From Chiua virens (Eukaryota; Basidiomycota; Agaricomycetes; Boletales; Boletaceae): DNA of 64,000 nt. Shown here piece by piece: positions 23,808 to 32,980 of this stretch (positions are counted from its first letter, which is position 1; the number at the start of each line of letters is the position of its first letter). Location of the stretch: the NCBI GenBank assembly GCA_019787685.1, contig JAHNUO010000003.1, forward strand, positions 1,364,001 through 1,428,000, given 5' to 3'. Position numbers and translations under genes: made by a program. The notes under the pieces are model-generated. The model saw only the letters and a program-made list of their open reading frames with translations. It searched no databases and was not told where the DNA came from.

Positions 23808-25828
23808 TGTACACCACCTCCTCTACCACGGGGAATCCCTCCTCCGTCAAAGTATCCACAGTTCCTGCTCACTCTCATGTCCAGTACAGACTTTACAAAA
23901 AGAGGTTCTCGGGCTTGCTCGGCTTCGTACGTTTTGACACGCGCTCCTCGTCTGTTTTTCAGATCTGACAACCTGAGTGCCCTAGGTCCTCCTCGGGTTA
24001 GTGACTGGCATGCCATGGTCCTGGTTCGGTCCGATTGCACCAGATGGTCTCTCTTTTTATTATTATGTTTCCCCTTGTCTCGTCGCTCATCCTCCTCAGC
24101 TGCCATACAGTTCGGTATATCCGTAACCCAAGTTAACTGGCTCTCTAATATCGTCTGCTGTCTCTTCATCCCCGTCTCACTCCTTGTCCCTGTCTTCTGC
24201 TCTCGGGTCGGCATCACTCGTTGTGTATGTCCATTAGATTCTTCCATTCCCCTTACCTCGCTTGATTCTTTTCTAGGTTCAACTCGGCGCTCTCTTCACG
24301 CTCATTTCCGGATGGGTTCGCTATGCTGCCACTTCCACTTCTCTTTCACCTCAGTCCGCCTATACCCTTCTCATGTTTGGCCAGGTAATGTCGTTCCCAT
24401 CACTTTCATCTCTTCCTCTTACGTTTTCATTCCATTCAAAAGATTTTCTCTGCGATCACACAACCTATCTTCCAAGTCCTTGGTCCCATGTATTCTGAAA
24501 AGTGGTTCGATCTCAAGGGTCGCACCACCGCAACCATGCTTATCGCAGTTGGCTCGTCAATTCCCCCTTTCACCTTGAATCCCTCTATTCACTTTTTTAC
24601 AGCCAATCCCATAGGTGGTGCAATTGCTCAGCTGCTTTCACCACTCGGTGAATCTGTCCGCCAATCCGTCAGTCATCCTTTCATCCTATCCCCTCGTCAT
24701 CTCACCATCCTCCCAGATTTTACTTTTGGCCATCATCTCCTCAGCTGTTATACCCGCAGCTTTCATCATCAGCAATGCCCCCCCTACTCCTCCGAGTAAG
24801 TTTCCATCTCTTTCCCCACTTTCTTAATTTAGTCACCATCGATAGCCTATTCTGGTTCGAAGCCCTCTCAAACACTCACGTCTCTCTCCCGTGCCGTAAT
24901 GGGTTGGCCAGTGCCACCAGAAGCGTACATGACCTTGCATGAACGCATCGACTTTGTCATCATTACTCTCCTCTTCGGTGTGTTCGTCGGCGCTACCACT
25001 GCTCTTAGCACATTGTCAGGCGAGTGGTTCGTAAGTACTCCAATATGTCTACCCCATACACTTCCACGATCCTCTACCTTGCAGAATCCAATGGGATATT
25101 CCGACACCCTTTCTGGGCTATTCGGTGCATCCTTGCTACTTTCGGGCATCCTCGCTTCAGCTCTCACTTCCCCATTAATGGACCGAATCTTTACCCATAG
25201 ACTTGGTATCACTCTCAAGGTCCTCGTCCCAATCGTAGCGGCAGGTTGGTTCTCCTTGATCTGGGCTGGTACGCTTCTTTTTACTACCTCGCCCCTGCCT
25301 CTGACAAGTGGCCAGTTCGCCCAAATAATATCGCCGCCTTGTTCGTCATTTTCGTCGTCATCGGGATATGCTCCCTGTCGATGCTCCCTATTGCCTTGGA
25401 GCTTGGTGTCGAGTTGACGAGAAATGCTGACGGGAGCGCGTCCATCTTGTGGTGCAGGTGAGCGTACCGCATACAACATCCTTTAGCCATATTCATCTCC
25501 TCGTAGCGGAAACTTGTTTGCTATCATCCTCATCCTGGGTCTGTTTGCTCCCTTCATTTTATTTACTGCTGACCATAACACTTTGATTAGCGGAAGGCGC
25601 CCTTCGTGCTCCAGCGACTGCAAACCCGCCGTACAACATGCGAAACGCTCTTATCTTAACGGGACCTTTGTCATGGTTTTTGGGACGGTTGTATTCTTTT
25701 TGCGCGCCCGGCAAGCCCGTCGAGAGATGGACGAGACCATGGCAGCAGAAAGCACCATTGCTATACCTTCTAGGATTGCTACCGTTGGGAGGCTCGAAGG
25801 GACAGTGTTCGTGGAGGATTCTCCTTAA
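23808..25828 (+). CDS. SLC49/FLVCR-type major facilitator transporter
   Basis: About ten exons start with MYTTSSTTGNPSSVKVSTVP. The cytosolic YRLYKKRFSGLLGF just before the first membrane helix and VLLGLVTGMPWSWFGPIAPD are typical of the FLVCR/SLC49 group. Later segments include FGISVTQVNWLSNIVCCLFI, GWVRYAATSTSLSPQSAYTL, IFSAITQPIFQVLGPMYSEK (the conserved motif after helix 4), WFDLKGRTTATMLIAVANPI, GGAIAQLLSP, and in the second half ERIDFVIITLLFGVFVGATT and SGLFGASLLLSGILASALTS. The order fits a 12-helix MFS carrier. Animal relatives export heme or carry choline, pyridoxine or other small molecules; the fungal substrate is unknown. The nearest human type is probably SLC49A4 (DIRC2). The start is immediately downstream of the WBP4-like stop, an unusually tight tandem arrangement. 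Confidence 0.85.
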
Positions 25829-26061
25829 TGGCACATCTAGACGAGGGCTAGATGTGTGTGGTCTGGGATCCGGATAAAGGCCTCGACGCACGGATGGGCG
25901 ACGTTCGTGCTTCCTTGTGAATGATACTGACATATACCTAACGTACTTACATGCACATATATCCATTGGTTCGTAGTTTCCTGTACATATAGCTTATACA
26001 ACAAACTAGTCTCCGTTGTGCGGTGCTGACCGACGATTAATCTAGCATCATGCAAGTACTA

Positions 26062-28054
26062 TCATTGCTCGCTCGCCTTCTTGAACCCCTGGAAATATTT
26101 TTCCCTAAACTCCTTGTGAGCCGGCACATGCACACCTGCTGCTTCGTCGACGTTAGCCGAGTCGAACGTAGGCGGCGGATAACTCTCCGCCGTCATCTTG
26201 CGAATCGTGATGAGCTACCAAATCCCGAATCAGTCCCTGACAAGGCCAGGAGCACGCCACGCCAGATCATAACGACCCACCCGTCTGCCCCAACTTCCAA
26301 ATGTCTGCACCGAGTTTGCCACGAGCACCATCCCCTCGCAGAGCGCTTCCCGGACATCCACCTCTTCATACACCTCCGTCACCGTAGGCAGGAAAAACAC
26401 GAGCAATCCGTGTGGTTTCAGCAGATAACGCGCAAACAACACGAGATCCGTGATCAGGGCGGAGAGCTCGTATGGCTTGGTAGGCGGGATATACGGTGTG
26501 CTTGGATCCCTGGAACACCATCAAGTCGAGGGAGGCAGGGGCGGCGGGGTGTCATGTCAACTGCGGTGGACCATCCAAAGGTTCAGACAGGGGACTTACA
26601 ATTGCGATCGAGGAATCTCAGGGGGTGGTCGATCGTCACGACGCCGTTTGCGCCCGAGGCGCTTGGCGCCAGCTCGTACACCATCTATCAATTACCCGCG
26701 GAGTCGCGGTGGCGTGTCAGATTCGGACTGTTTGGAGGGGAGATATGCGGTTTGGATCGAGATCGTCGGACTCACACGGTGGGTCAGTGATGATGGCGTC
26801 AAACAGCCCGCCACATCGCCACGGATGGTGCGTCACGTCGAACGTGCAGAGGTCCATGATTCGCTGCGCGACACCATAACGAGCGGCCTGGCGGACGACC
26901 CCGGGGGGTTTCACTTCAGGACGGAAGTCAATCAGGATCGGTTGGGTTCGAGTGAGGACCCAAACGACCCACCTTTTCCGCGCATTTGTCGACCATCAAT
27001 GTCAGATCCGTACACATGTGCGCCGAAGTAAGCCGTGGTCTAATGGAATTGGGTCACAGCGTGGTGCACGCCACACATCAAGTATACGCACGTAGGCCAT
27101 GCTTCCAGTACCGATGAACGGATCGTACATGAGTTTCCCAGGTGCGGCCTGTCGCAGGCGAGCCTCTAGTATGGATCGATATCCAAGACAGCAAGGGACA
27201 ACGACGCACCTGCGTCTGGTTGGCCATCAGAAGCGATACCTCTGCTTCCATGCTCGTGTTCCCAAAGTACTCTCGTTTCTTCACATCAAACGTCCGAATG
27301 AGGGCACGCGCGGTGCCTTCTGCGACCTGCCAAGCGTGTTTGGGCGTGTTGCACGACCGACGAAAGACCACACGTGAAACGTACCAACCTGCCAAAGTAG
27401 GCCTGCCTGAACCCACCGTCCACATTTCGGCTACCGTCCGGTCTACGATCGTCCTCGTCTGATCGAACGCGTCGGCGTCGGGCGTCAACTCATGGCCGCG
27501 ATGAGAAGATGATTGACGCACATTCTTCGAACACGCCTAGCGTGATCTCTGGATCCGTCATCTCGATCTTTCCCAGAAAATCCATGTAGGAAAAGCTTTC
27601 AATCACCTCGCGTTGCCGACGTTGAGAGAGCCCATGATTGTATCCAAGCACGGTGAACTTGAAGGAGGCGTCTAGGATGTAGCGTTCCCAGAGGGACCGG
27701 GCGCGTTTGTTCGCGTCGTGCAGCTCGTTGTAGGTCGATCCTTGCGCGTAAAACTCGTAGATCGACCTGGTGAAGGTGCAATGGGAAGGATTGAGTCAGT
27801 AGCGCGTCTGGATAACGAGGTAGTTACTTGATTAATACACATCTGGCCGCGAGAAGCCCTGCATGCTCCTCTTTCTCCAGCCTGAGGATCATAAAGGGTC
27901 GCTTGACGGCGCTGGCGAGGTCCTCTGGGGTCGTATTTTGATAGCGGTCGAATCCAACTTGGAAGCCATGCAATTCGGCGATGGACTGCAGCTCTGGGAC
28001 GCGGAATTCTTCGTGTACTTGCGCGAAGACAAAGAGGTAGTCTGAAGGTGCCAT
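26062..28054 (-). CDS. TRM11: tRNA (guanine-10-N2) methyltransferase catalytic subunit TRM11
   Basis: Multi-exon gene starting MAPSDYLFVFAQVHEEFRVP at 28054. The THUMP-like N-terminal half includes ELQSIAELHGFQVGFDRYQN, RPFMILRLEKEEHAGLLAAR and SIYEFYAQGSTYNELHDANK. The methyltransferase half has FDVKKREYFGNTSMEAEVSL, the SAM-site FIGTGSM, GSDIDGRQMRGK, VAQRIMDLCTFDVT and the catalytic motif DAIITDPPYGVRAGAKRLG. The last is made by splicing out 26685-26775, and the intron splits the Tyr codon of DPPY. The C-terminus reads VHVPAHKEFREKYFQGFKKA. Trm11 works with Trm112 to place m2G10 on tRNAs in the cytoplasm. Several ORF-like shadows on the plus strand here are artefacts of high GC. It is head to head with the ZSWIM7-like gene with about 50 bases between the two start regions. 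Confidence 0.92.
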
Positions 28055-28102
28055 CCGAGTGACGGTTACGTCCGACGAGCGATCTGATCGCCACATCATA
28101 CT

Positions 28103-28696
28103 ATGCCTTTCTTTGTCGATGTCCACCACCACCACCACCCCCGCGTCTGGAACACGTCGTACAAACCATCGTGAGCTCCATCGACGAGGACAGCCGTGAG
28201 TAGTGCTCAGGGACTTGGACTCGGATCTAAATATCTGGAAAAAACAAGTCGAAGACGGTATCGACAAACTTCGTGCATTGTTCCCAGACACGACCCTCCT
28301 CGCCGCGCTCGACCTCGTCGACCGCGAGAGCGGTATGTGATTCAGTGTCATCCCCGTGGGTTCGCTCACGTCCCACTTTTATTCAGTGCTCAAGTACAGG
28401 ACACCATGGGGTAGATGCCACTACGAAGTCCTTGGGTCTACTGCGACATATAGTGTCTTTCCCCGTCTAAGCTTGGCACCGAACGTGTCTTGCTATTGCA
28501 CCTGTCCTGCGTTTGCCTTCGCGGTCCTGATGAGCGAGTCTCACCTGATGGTACGCGTGCATGCACTTCGTTTTACAAAGCATGACCTCGCCGCCAGTGT
28601 AAGCATGTGCTCGCCGTCCGTCTCGCAGAACAACTCTCGAAATGCATCGAGCGTCCCATTAGCAAGGACGATCTTCTTGCGAGGCTCATCTCCTAA
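28103..28696 (+). CDS. SWIM zinc-finger protein, ZSWIM7/SWS1-like
   Basis: Small multi-exon gene. The spliced product reads RLEHVVQTIVSSIDEDSLED, GIDKLRALFPDTTLLAALDL, VDRESVLKYRTPWGRCHYEV and then the SWIM finger YCTCPAFAFAVLMSESHLM followed by CKHVLAVRLAEQL, ending LLARLIS. Introns: 28196-28248 (53 b), one near 28334-28386, and 28551-28597, which falls directly before the CKH half of the SWIM motif (CxC...CxH). ZSWIM7/SWS1 pairs with RAD51 paralogues in the Shu complex and promotes homologous recombination; that role is inferred from family. The first exon is unresolved: the frame leading into RLEHVV has no ATG, and two candidate ATGs (28103 and 28119) are in other frames, so a further short intron or a start inside the TRM11 promoter is required. 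Confidence 0.8.
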
Positions 28697-28702
28697 CAGA
28701 AC

Positions 28703-28773
28703 GAATCTCTATATATGGAATACGGATATGAGTATCGAAGTATATGGGCATTGAATCTCAAGTACTCTATCAT
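28703..28773. repeat. Diverged direct repeat, copy A
   Basis: Matches copy B at 29085-29150 in the same orientation. The shared core is GGATAT(G/A)AGTATC followed by a TATG...GCAT(T)GAAT block and (A)AGTACTCT(A/G)TCAT. About four in five bases agree by eye, with small gaps. It starts 7 bases after the ZSWIM7-like stop codon, so it lies in the presumed 3' UTR. Confidence 0.7.
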
Positions 28774-29084
28774 ATTGCTGACGATCCTGGTACCGCTCGC
28801 CGATGGTGCACTTGTCAGCATCACAGAAAGTACTTAACCTCTGGCTAAATCGCGGATTTTTTTGGGGGGTCGCAGCGTCATATTGTTCCGATGTGCACAG
28901 CTACCCTCTGTGGAGGAGCACTATAATAGCCTACTTCGACAGTATTGTCACAATCAAGTGTTGAGGTCTTGATGGGCGGATGGTGCGTAATTGAACATCT
29001 TCACTAGTGACAAGATACGATATATTATGTGATACAGTGAACGCGAATTAGCCCGAGAACGCTAAGCTTCTAGTTCTTGGGAAC

Positions 29085-29150
29085 AACTCTACGCAATATG
29101 GATATAAGTATCAAACTATGTGTGCATGAATCCAAAGTACTCTGTCATCA
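29085..29150. repeat. Diverged direct repeat, copy B
   Basis: Second copy of the sequence at 28703-28773, about 380 bases downstream in the same orientation, ending about 85 bases before the stop codon of the convergent CDCA7-like gene. No terminal inverted repeats or target-site duplications were recognised around either copy. Confidence 0.7.
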
Positions 29151-29235
29151 CATTATAAACAAATAGAGTATAACATACTTGACCTGAATCTCTCCCGAAG
29201 GCACTGCGCTGCGGTGTGACGTGACAGCAATCTCT

Positions 29236-31809
29236 CTACCCTCTAGCTGGACGACTGTCTTCCATTTCTTCGTCTCTCGCGATCCTCCCTCGGAGAAGCG
29301 ATGCGTACGACTCCAACTCCTTGACCAGCGTCGCAATCTCACCTTTGGTCGGCTTCATGTCAGCTTCTATGTCATCATCATCACTCTCTCCATCGGACAA
29401 ATCCTCCATTTCTATATCCGAGTCCACGGATTGTACGACAGACTCAGAGGAGGCGCCAATACTCCGGTTTGACGTTTGCTCTGCGATATCGTCTTCAGGG
29501 CCAGCCTTGAAGTGAACCCAAGACGCCAGCTTCATGATCTCCTCCGGGTCCCAGAATCCCCACCACTGATCATCGTCTTCGTCTTCTTCGTCTTCCTCCT
29601 CACCCTCACTGTTGTCAGGGTCGTAAACGAGAGTACGTTCTCCCATCGGAGGTCGCTTCCCCCAGACGGCAACAAACCAAGACCAGTTTCTGAGAGCACC
29701 ACGGTCTTCTTCGGACGGCACCAAGGGTTTGCGCCGGGATCTCGATTTATGGGAACGTCCCTGAGAGGACGATCGAAGCAGCTCCAAAGCATCTTCACGT
29801 TCATTCATTCCTGGGGTTAGTGCCCAGTATATGCGTCCTTCCACGTCTCTTCCCAAGGGTGAAATTCGAGGAATACTTGTGTACGAAGCAACTTTCGCTG
29901 CATCGTCAATGATTGCCACGATACGCTTGTGGTACTCCATCCTCGACTTGTTCAACTACAAACTCGTATCAATAATGACATTCTCTGGCTGAGAGGTAAG
30001 CCAATTTACCCGTTTTCCCGTGGTTTTTTCGCGGTCTTTTTCCTGCTCGAAGCGCTCGTTCTCGATGCGATGCGCTTCTCGCGCTTCCTTAAGCTGTTCC
30101 TTGGACTCCTGGATTCCCGCTTCGAGCTCTTGTCTTACTGTTTCCGACTCGACAGCAGCATCGACGAGTGCAGCGATCACCGGAACAAGTTGGGCCGTGC
30201 GAAGAACATTGATACTCCCCATGTTGGACTGGTTGGCACCACTCCTTGTTCGGATGATAAAAACGGATTCTGGAGTAGGCAGAGGGTCTGGGAAAGAAAG
30301 AGGAACGCCAATGGAAGTAGAACGAGAAGATGTCGATGCATTCTCTTGCCAGTCACGGAGAGTTGCAAGAGCAGCCCATATCTTGTTAAGGTGCGAACCA
30401 CTTTCTCGAATCGATTTCACGGTGGCCTTCAGATGCTACAAATTTAATCAAGATTGATGGTAAAGTATATGTATACAGTTGGACAGACCTTCTCGCGGTC
30501 CCCTTTGGCGTTTATCATGTTCAAAAGACCAATCAGGAGAGATTTGATACATGTTTCACTGACCCATGGGACGAAGTTCCCGTCCTCGTCCTCGATATTG
30601 CGAGTTCGTGATGGTTTAATTTCATCCAGCTCATCCAGGTGGCTGCGGGAGAGCTCCAAGACGGTAGAAAATCGCAAAGCAAACTCGCGGATGTTGATAC
30701 GTTCCTCGGCGTCGGCCAATGAGAGAACCGTACCCACACAGGTCCAGGTCGGCTTTGCAAGCAGCCTCGGTTTAGGGGGAAGCTTCACTTTGGCCTTAGG
30801 TGTGGATTCTGTCTCTGACTTCGAAGGTCGGGAAACCTGCCTGGCGCTACCTTTGACGGGTGCAGAGAGGGATTTGCTGTTACCACCAAGCTTCGAAGCA
30901 ATCACATGTGTTGTCTGTTGTTGTTTTGCGTTCTTCTCACTCGGTTTATGTGCCATTGGGCCCTAAAGGGGAGATTAGATAGATTATCGGGCGAGGTAGT
31001 AATCTTACGGCTGCTTTAGGGTCTTGGCGTAACACGTCGGCTGCAGAGGTGAGACCGGATTGGCGTGCTGCATTGGCGAGATTACTGGGAAGGGAAATTA
31101 GTTCGAGTCTCGTTTCCGAGGACGGCGACGAACCCTGTCGGTTGCAGACCCTTGGCCTTCCTGCACGCAACACAGTTGCAGACGTCATTGCATCGTGGGC
31201 ACCTGATGGCAAGTCCTCGATCAGTGACATGCGGCAGCATGGCACGGAATAGTTACCTGAAATGATAACCCTCTCCGTGGACATGGCTGTCCTGGTCCGT
31301 TTCACCATCGGAGAGGATGTCCTCAAGGACAATTCCGTAACGATTCTTCAGGCAGGCCTTGCAGTACTTCGCGTTGCACCTACGACCCTTGCGGTCGAGT
31401 GCTGTGCAACGGACGGAAGCTGGGGTCGATGTGAATGCATGAACTGCGGGAGAAGGGGTTCCAACCGACCTGTAGAGTCACGCTTCTTGTTGCACTGATG
31501 GCAGTAGATGAAGCCGTTGGGGTATTCGTCGCTGACATTCGCGACGGTCCGTGGCATGGTATCCTTTGGTTGTTTGAGTTTCTTGGATGCAGGCTCGTCG
31601 GGAACGGAAGCGTCAACATCGAGCTTCCGCTTGGTGACAGCGGGTGCGGGGAGCGTGCTGGAGTTCATCTGAGAGACAGATGAACGAGACAACGCGTTTT
31701 CTTTGCGGCCCGCGGATGACACGTGCGGGAGCTGCTTGAGTGGGGTTCGCGACGGTGGCAGCTCGACAAAGACCTGGGACAATGTTACTCTCCGCGCCTT
31801 TCCACCCAT
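29236..31809 (-). CDS. zf-4CXXC_R1 (CDCA7-like) zinc finger protein with possible WHIM-like region
   Basis: Multi-exon gene starting MGGKARRVTLSQVFVELPPS. After splicing, the zinc finger reads YCHQCNKKRDSTASVRCTAL, RKGRRCNAKYCKACLKNRYG, then RCPRCNDVCNCVACRKAKGL ending QPTG. This is the cysteine-rich zf-4CXXC_R1 domain of CDCA7, which recruits the HELLS remodeller and supports DNA methylation in animals. By eye, two of the three positions mutated in human ICF syndrome differ here (Arg after CHQC is Asn; Gly before the YC pair is Ala) and the NRYG Arg is kept, as I recall for class II fungal/plant members. Further on, ERINIREFALRFSTVLELSR and SIPRISPLGRDVEGRIYWAL resemble the two halves of a DDT/WHIM module; that part is inference. 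A coiled coil (ELEAGIQESKEQLKEAREAH) lies between, and the tail is very acidic. Nuclear chromatin role likely. Confidence 0.82.
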
Positions 31810-31984
31810 CGTCGAGAGCGTTCAGTAGACGGTGCTCGTCGTGGTCAACGTTGGTCACGACGCGTCTGAAGAGGAGTTGCAGGTTTCATTGGCGCGGTCA
31901 CGTGCGGATCATTCATTTCCAGACCTACCCTGAACAAAAAATCTTGCGACAGAGCGGCGCACACGTCGATTAAAAACCATTGAC
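31810..31984. promoter_or_regulatory. Divergent promoter between CDCA7-like gene and TIM17
   Basis: 175 bases separate the two start codons, so both promoters and 5' UTRs must share this stretch. No clear TATA box or factor site was recognised. Confidence 0.45.
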
Positions 31985-32610
31985 ATGTCCCACGCAGACC
32001 ACACACGAGACCCTTGGTAAGGTGTCCGCTCATCCTCAGCATGTTACTGACGGCCAGTAAAGCCCATGGGTCATCCTCAATGACTTTGGAGGTGCTTTTT
32101 CAATGGGTGCCGTCGGCGGCGGTATATGGCACGGCATAAAAGGTGCTCGAAATTCTCCAAGAGTCCGTCTCTCAATCTCTCTCTATTCGTTTGCTAATCC
32201 CGTCTCATAGGGTGAGCGTCTGGTCGGTGCCATCTCAACTATAAAGGCACGCGCGCCAGTCACCGGGGGCAACTTTGGGGTCTGGGGTGGTATGTTCTCG
32301 ACATTCGACTGTGCAGTCAAGGGCTGGAGACAGAAAGAGGATGCATGGAATGCTATCATCTCCGGTTTCATGACAGGTGGTTGTCTGGCTGCTCGCAGTG
32401 AGTCCCTTCGGCGCATTCCGGCCATTCGCTCATACACTCCTAGGTGGTCCGAAATCTGCGCTAGGATCTGCCATTGCATGTGGCATTCTACTTGGCGTTT
32501 TCGAAGGTGTCGGTGTACTTCTTTCCCGTGTCTTCAGTGAAAACATGCGTCCGCAACTACCCCCATGTGCGTCAACCTCCTCTTTGATTGTCATTCCGCT
32601 CAATGCAGAG
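31985..32610 (+). CDS. TIM17: Mitochondrial inner membrane translocase subunit TIM17
   Basis: Model: 31985-32016, 32063-32162, 32211-32397, 32444-32566, 32609-32610, giving 147 residues. The sequence [100 protein letters not shown] and [16 protein letters not shown] is unmistakable TIM17. Four membrane spans with GxxxG packing motifs form the lateral cavity of the TIM23 presequence translocase. The two N-terminal acidic residues common in Tim17 and the conserved Cys pair (C11 and the Cys of TFDC) are present. Exon 2 uses an AAG acceptor. The 3' end is unusual: using the strong gtgcgt donor at 32567 and acceptor at 32608 assembles a TAG stop from T and AG. A frame ending SAASH at 32662 is an alternative but is out of phase. 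Confidence 0.95.
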
Positions 32611-32980
32611 TCCTCCAGTACCAGAAAACATGGCACCGCAAACCTCAGCTGCAAGCCACTAGACGTTACATACTTTATTTTGCTTTACTACCCATCTCAA
32701 TGTATAATCGATATTCAATGCATGGATACTTCGGCCAATCACAAGGCACGTATATTCTATTGCATATTTGGCATATAATCAATCATAGTAAGCCGCTGGT
32801 GTCACGATTATTTACTTGCAAATTTTGGCTGCCTGTTGTTTTGATTTCAGACTGGTCGGAGTGTACTTCAACATTTCCGTCAAGATTGTAACTCGAAAGC
32901 GCTTCTTTTGTAAGGTTTTATTTCCCTTGCACGTTTTCAAGTCTTGCTTCCTTGGTTACCCCCGCACGTTTGCAGAGCTC
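32611..32980. other. Intergenic region between TIM17 and the PH-domain gene
   Basis: 370 bases, AT rich, holding the TIM17 3' UTR and the promoter of the next gene. A plus-strand frame continues from TIM17 without splicing but is not protein-like. Nothing else recognised. Confidence 0.5.

Larger units (their letters stand above)
28697..29235. other. Intergenic region carrying a diverged duplication
   Basis: 539 bases between the stops of the ZSWIM7-like gene and the CDCA7-like gene (convergent). It is AT richer than its neighbours and contains no credible reading frame. It holds two copies of a roughly 65-70 base sequence, annotated separately. Confidence 0.5.

Noticed and set aside
26050..27031. 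Long plus-strand frames of up to 246 residues
   Set aside because: They are shadows of the GC-rich TRM11 exons on the minus strand; TRM11 motifs (DPPYG, FDVKKREYFGNTS) are decisive.
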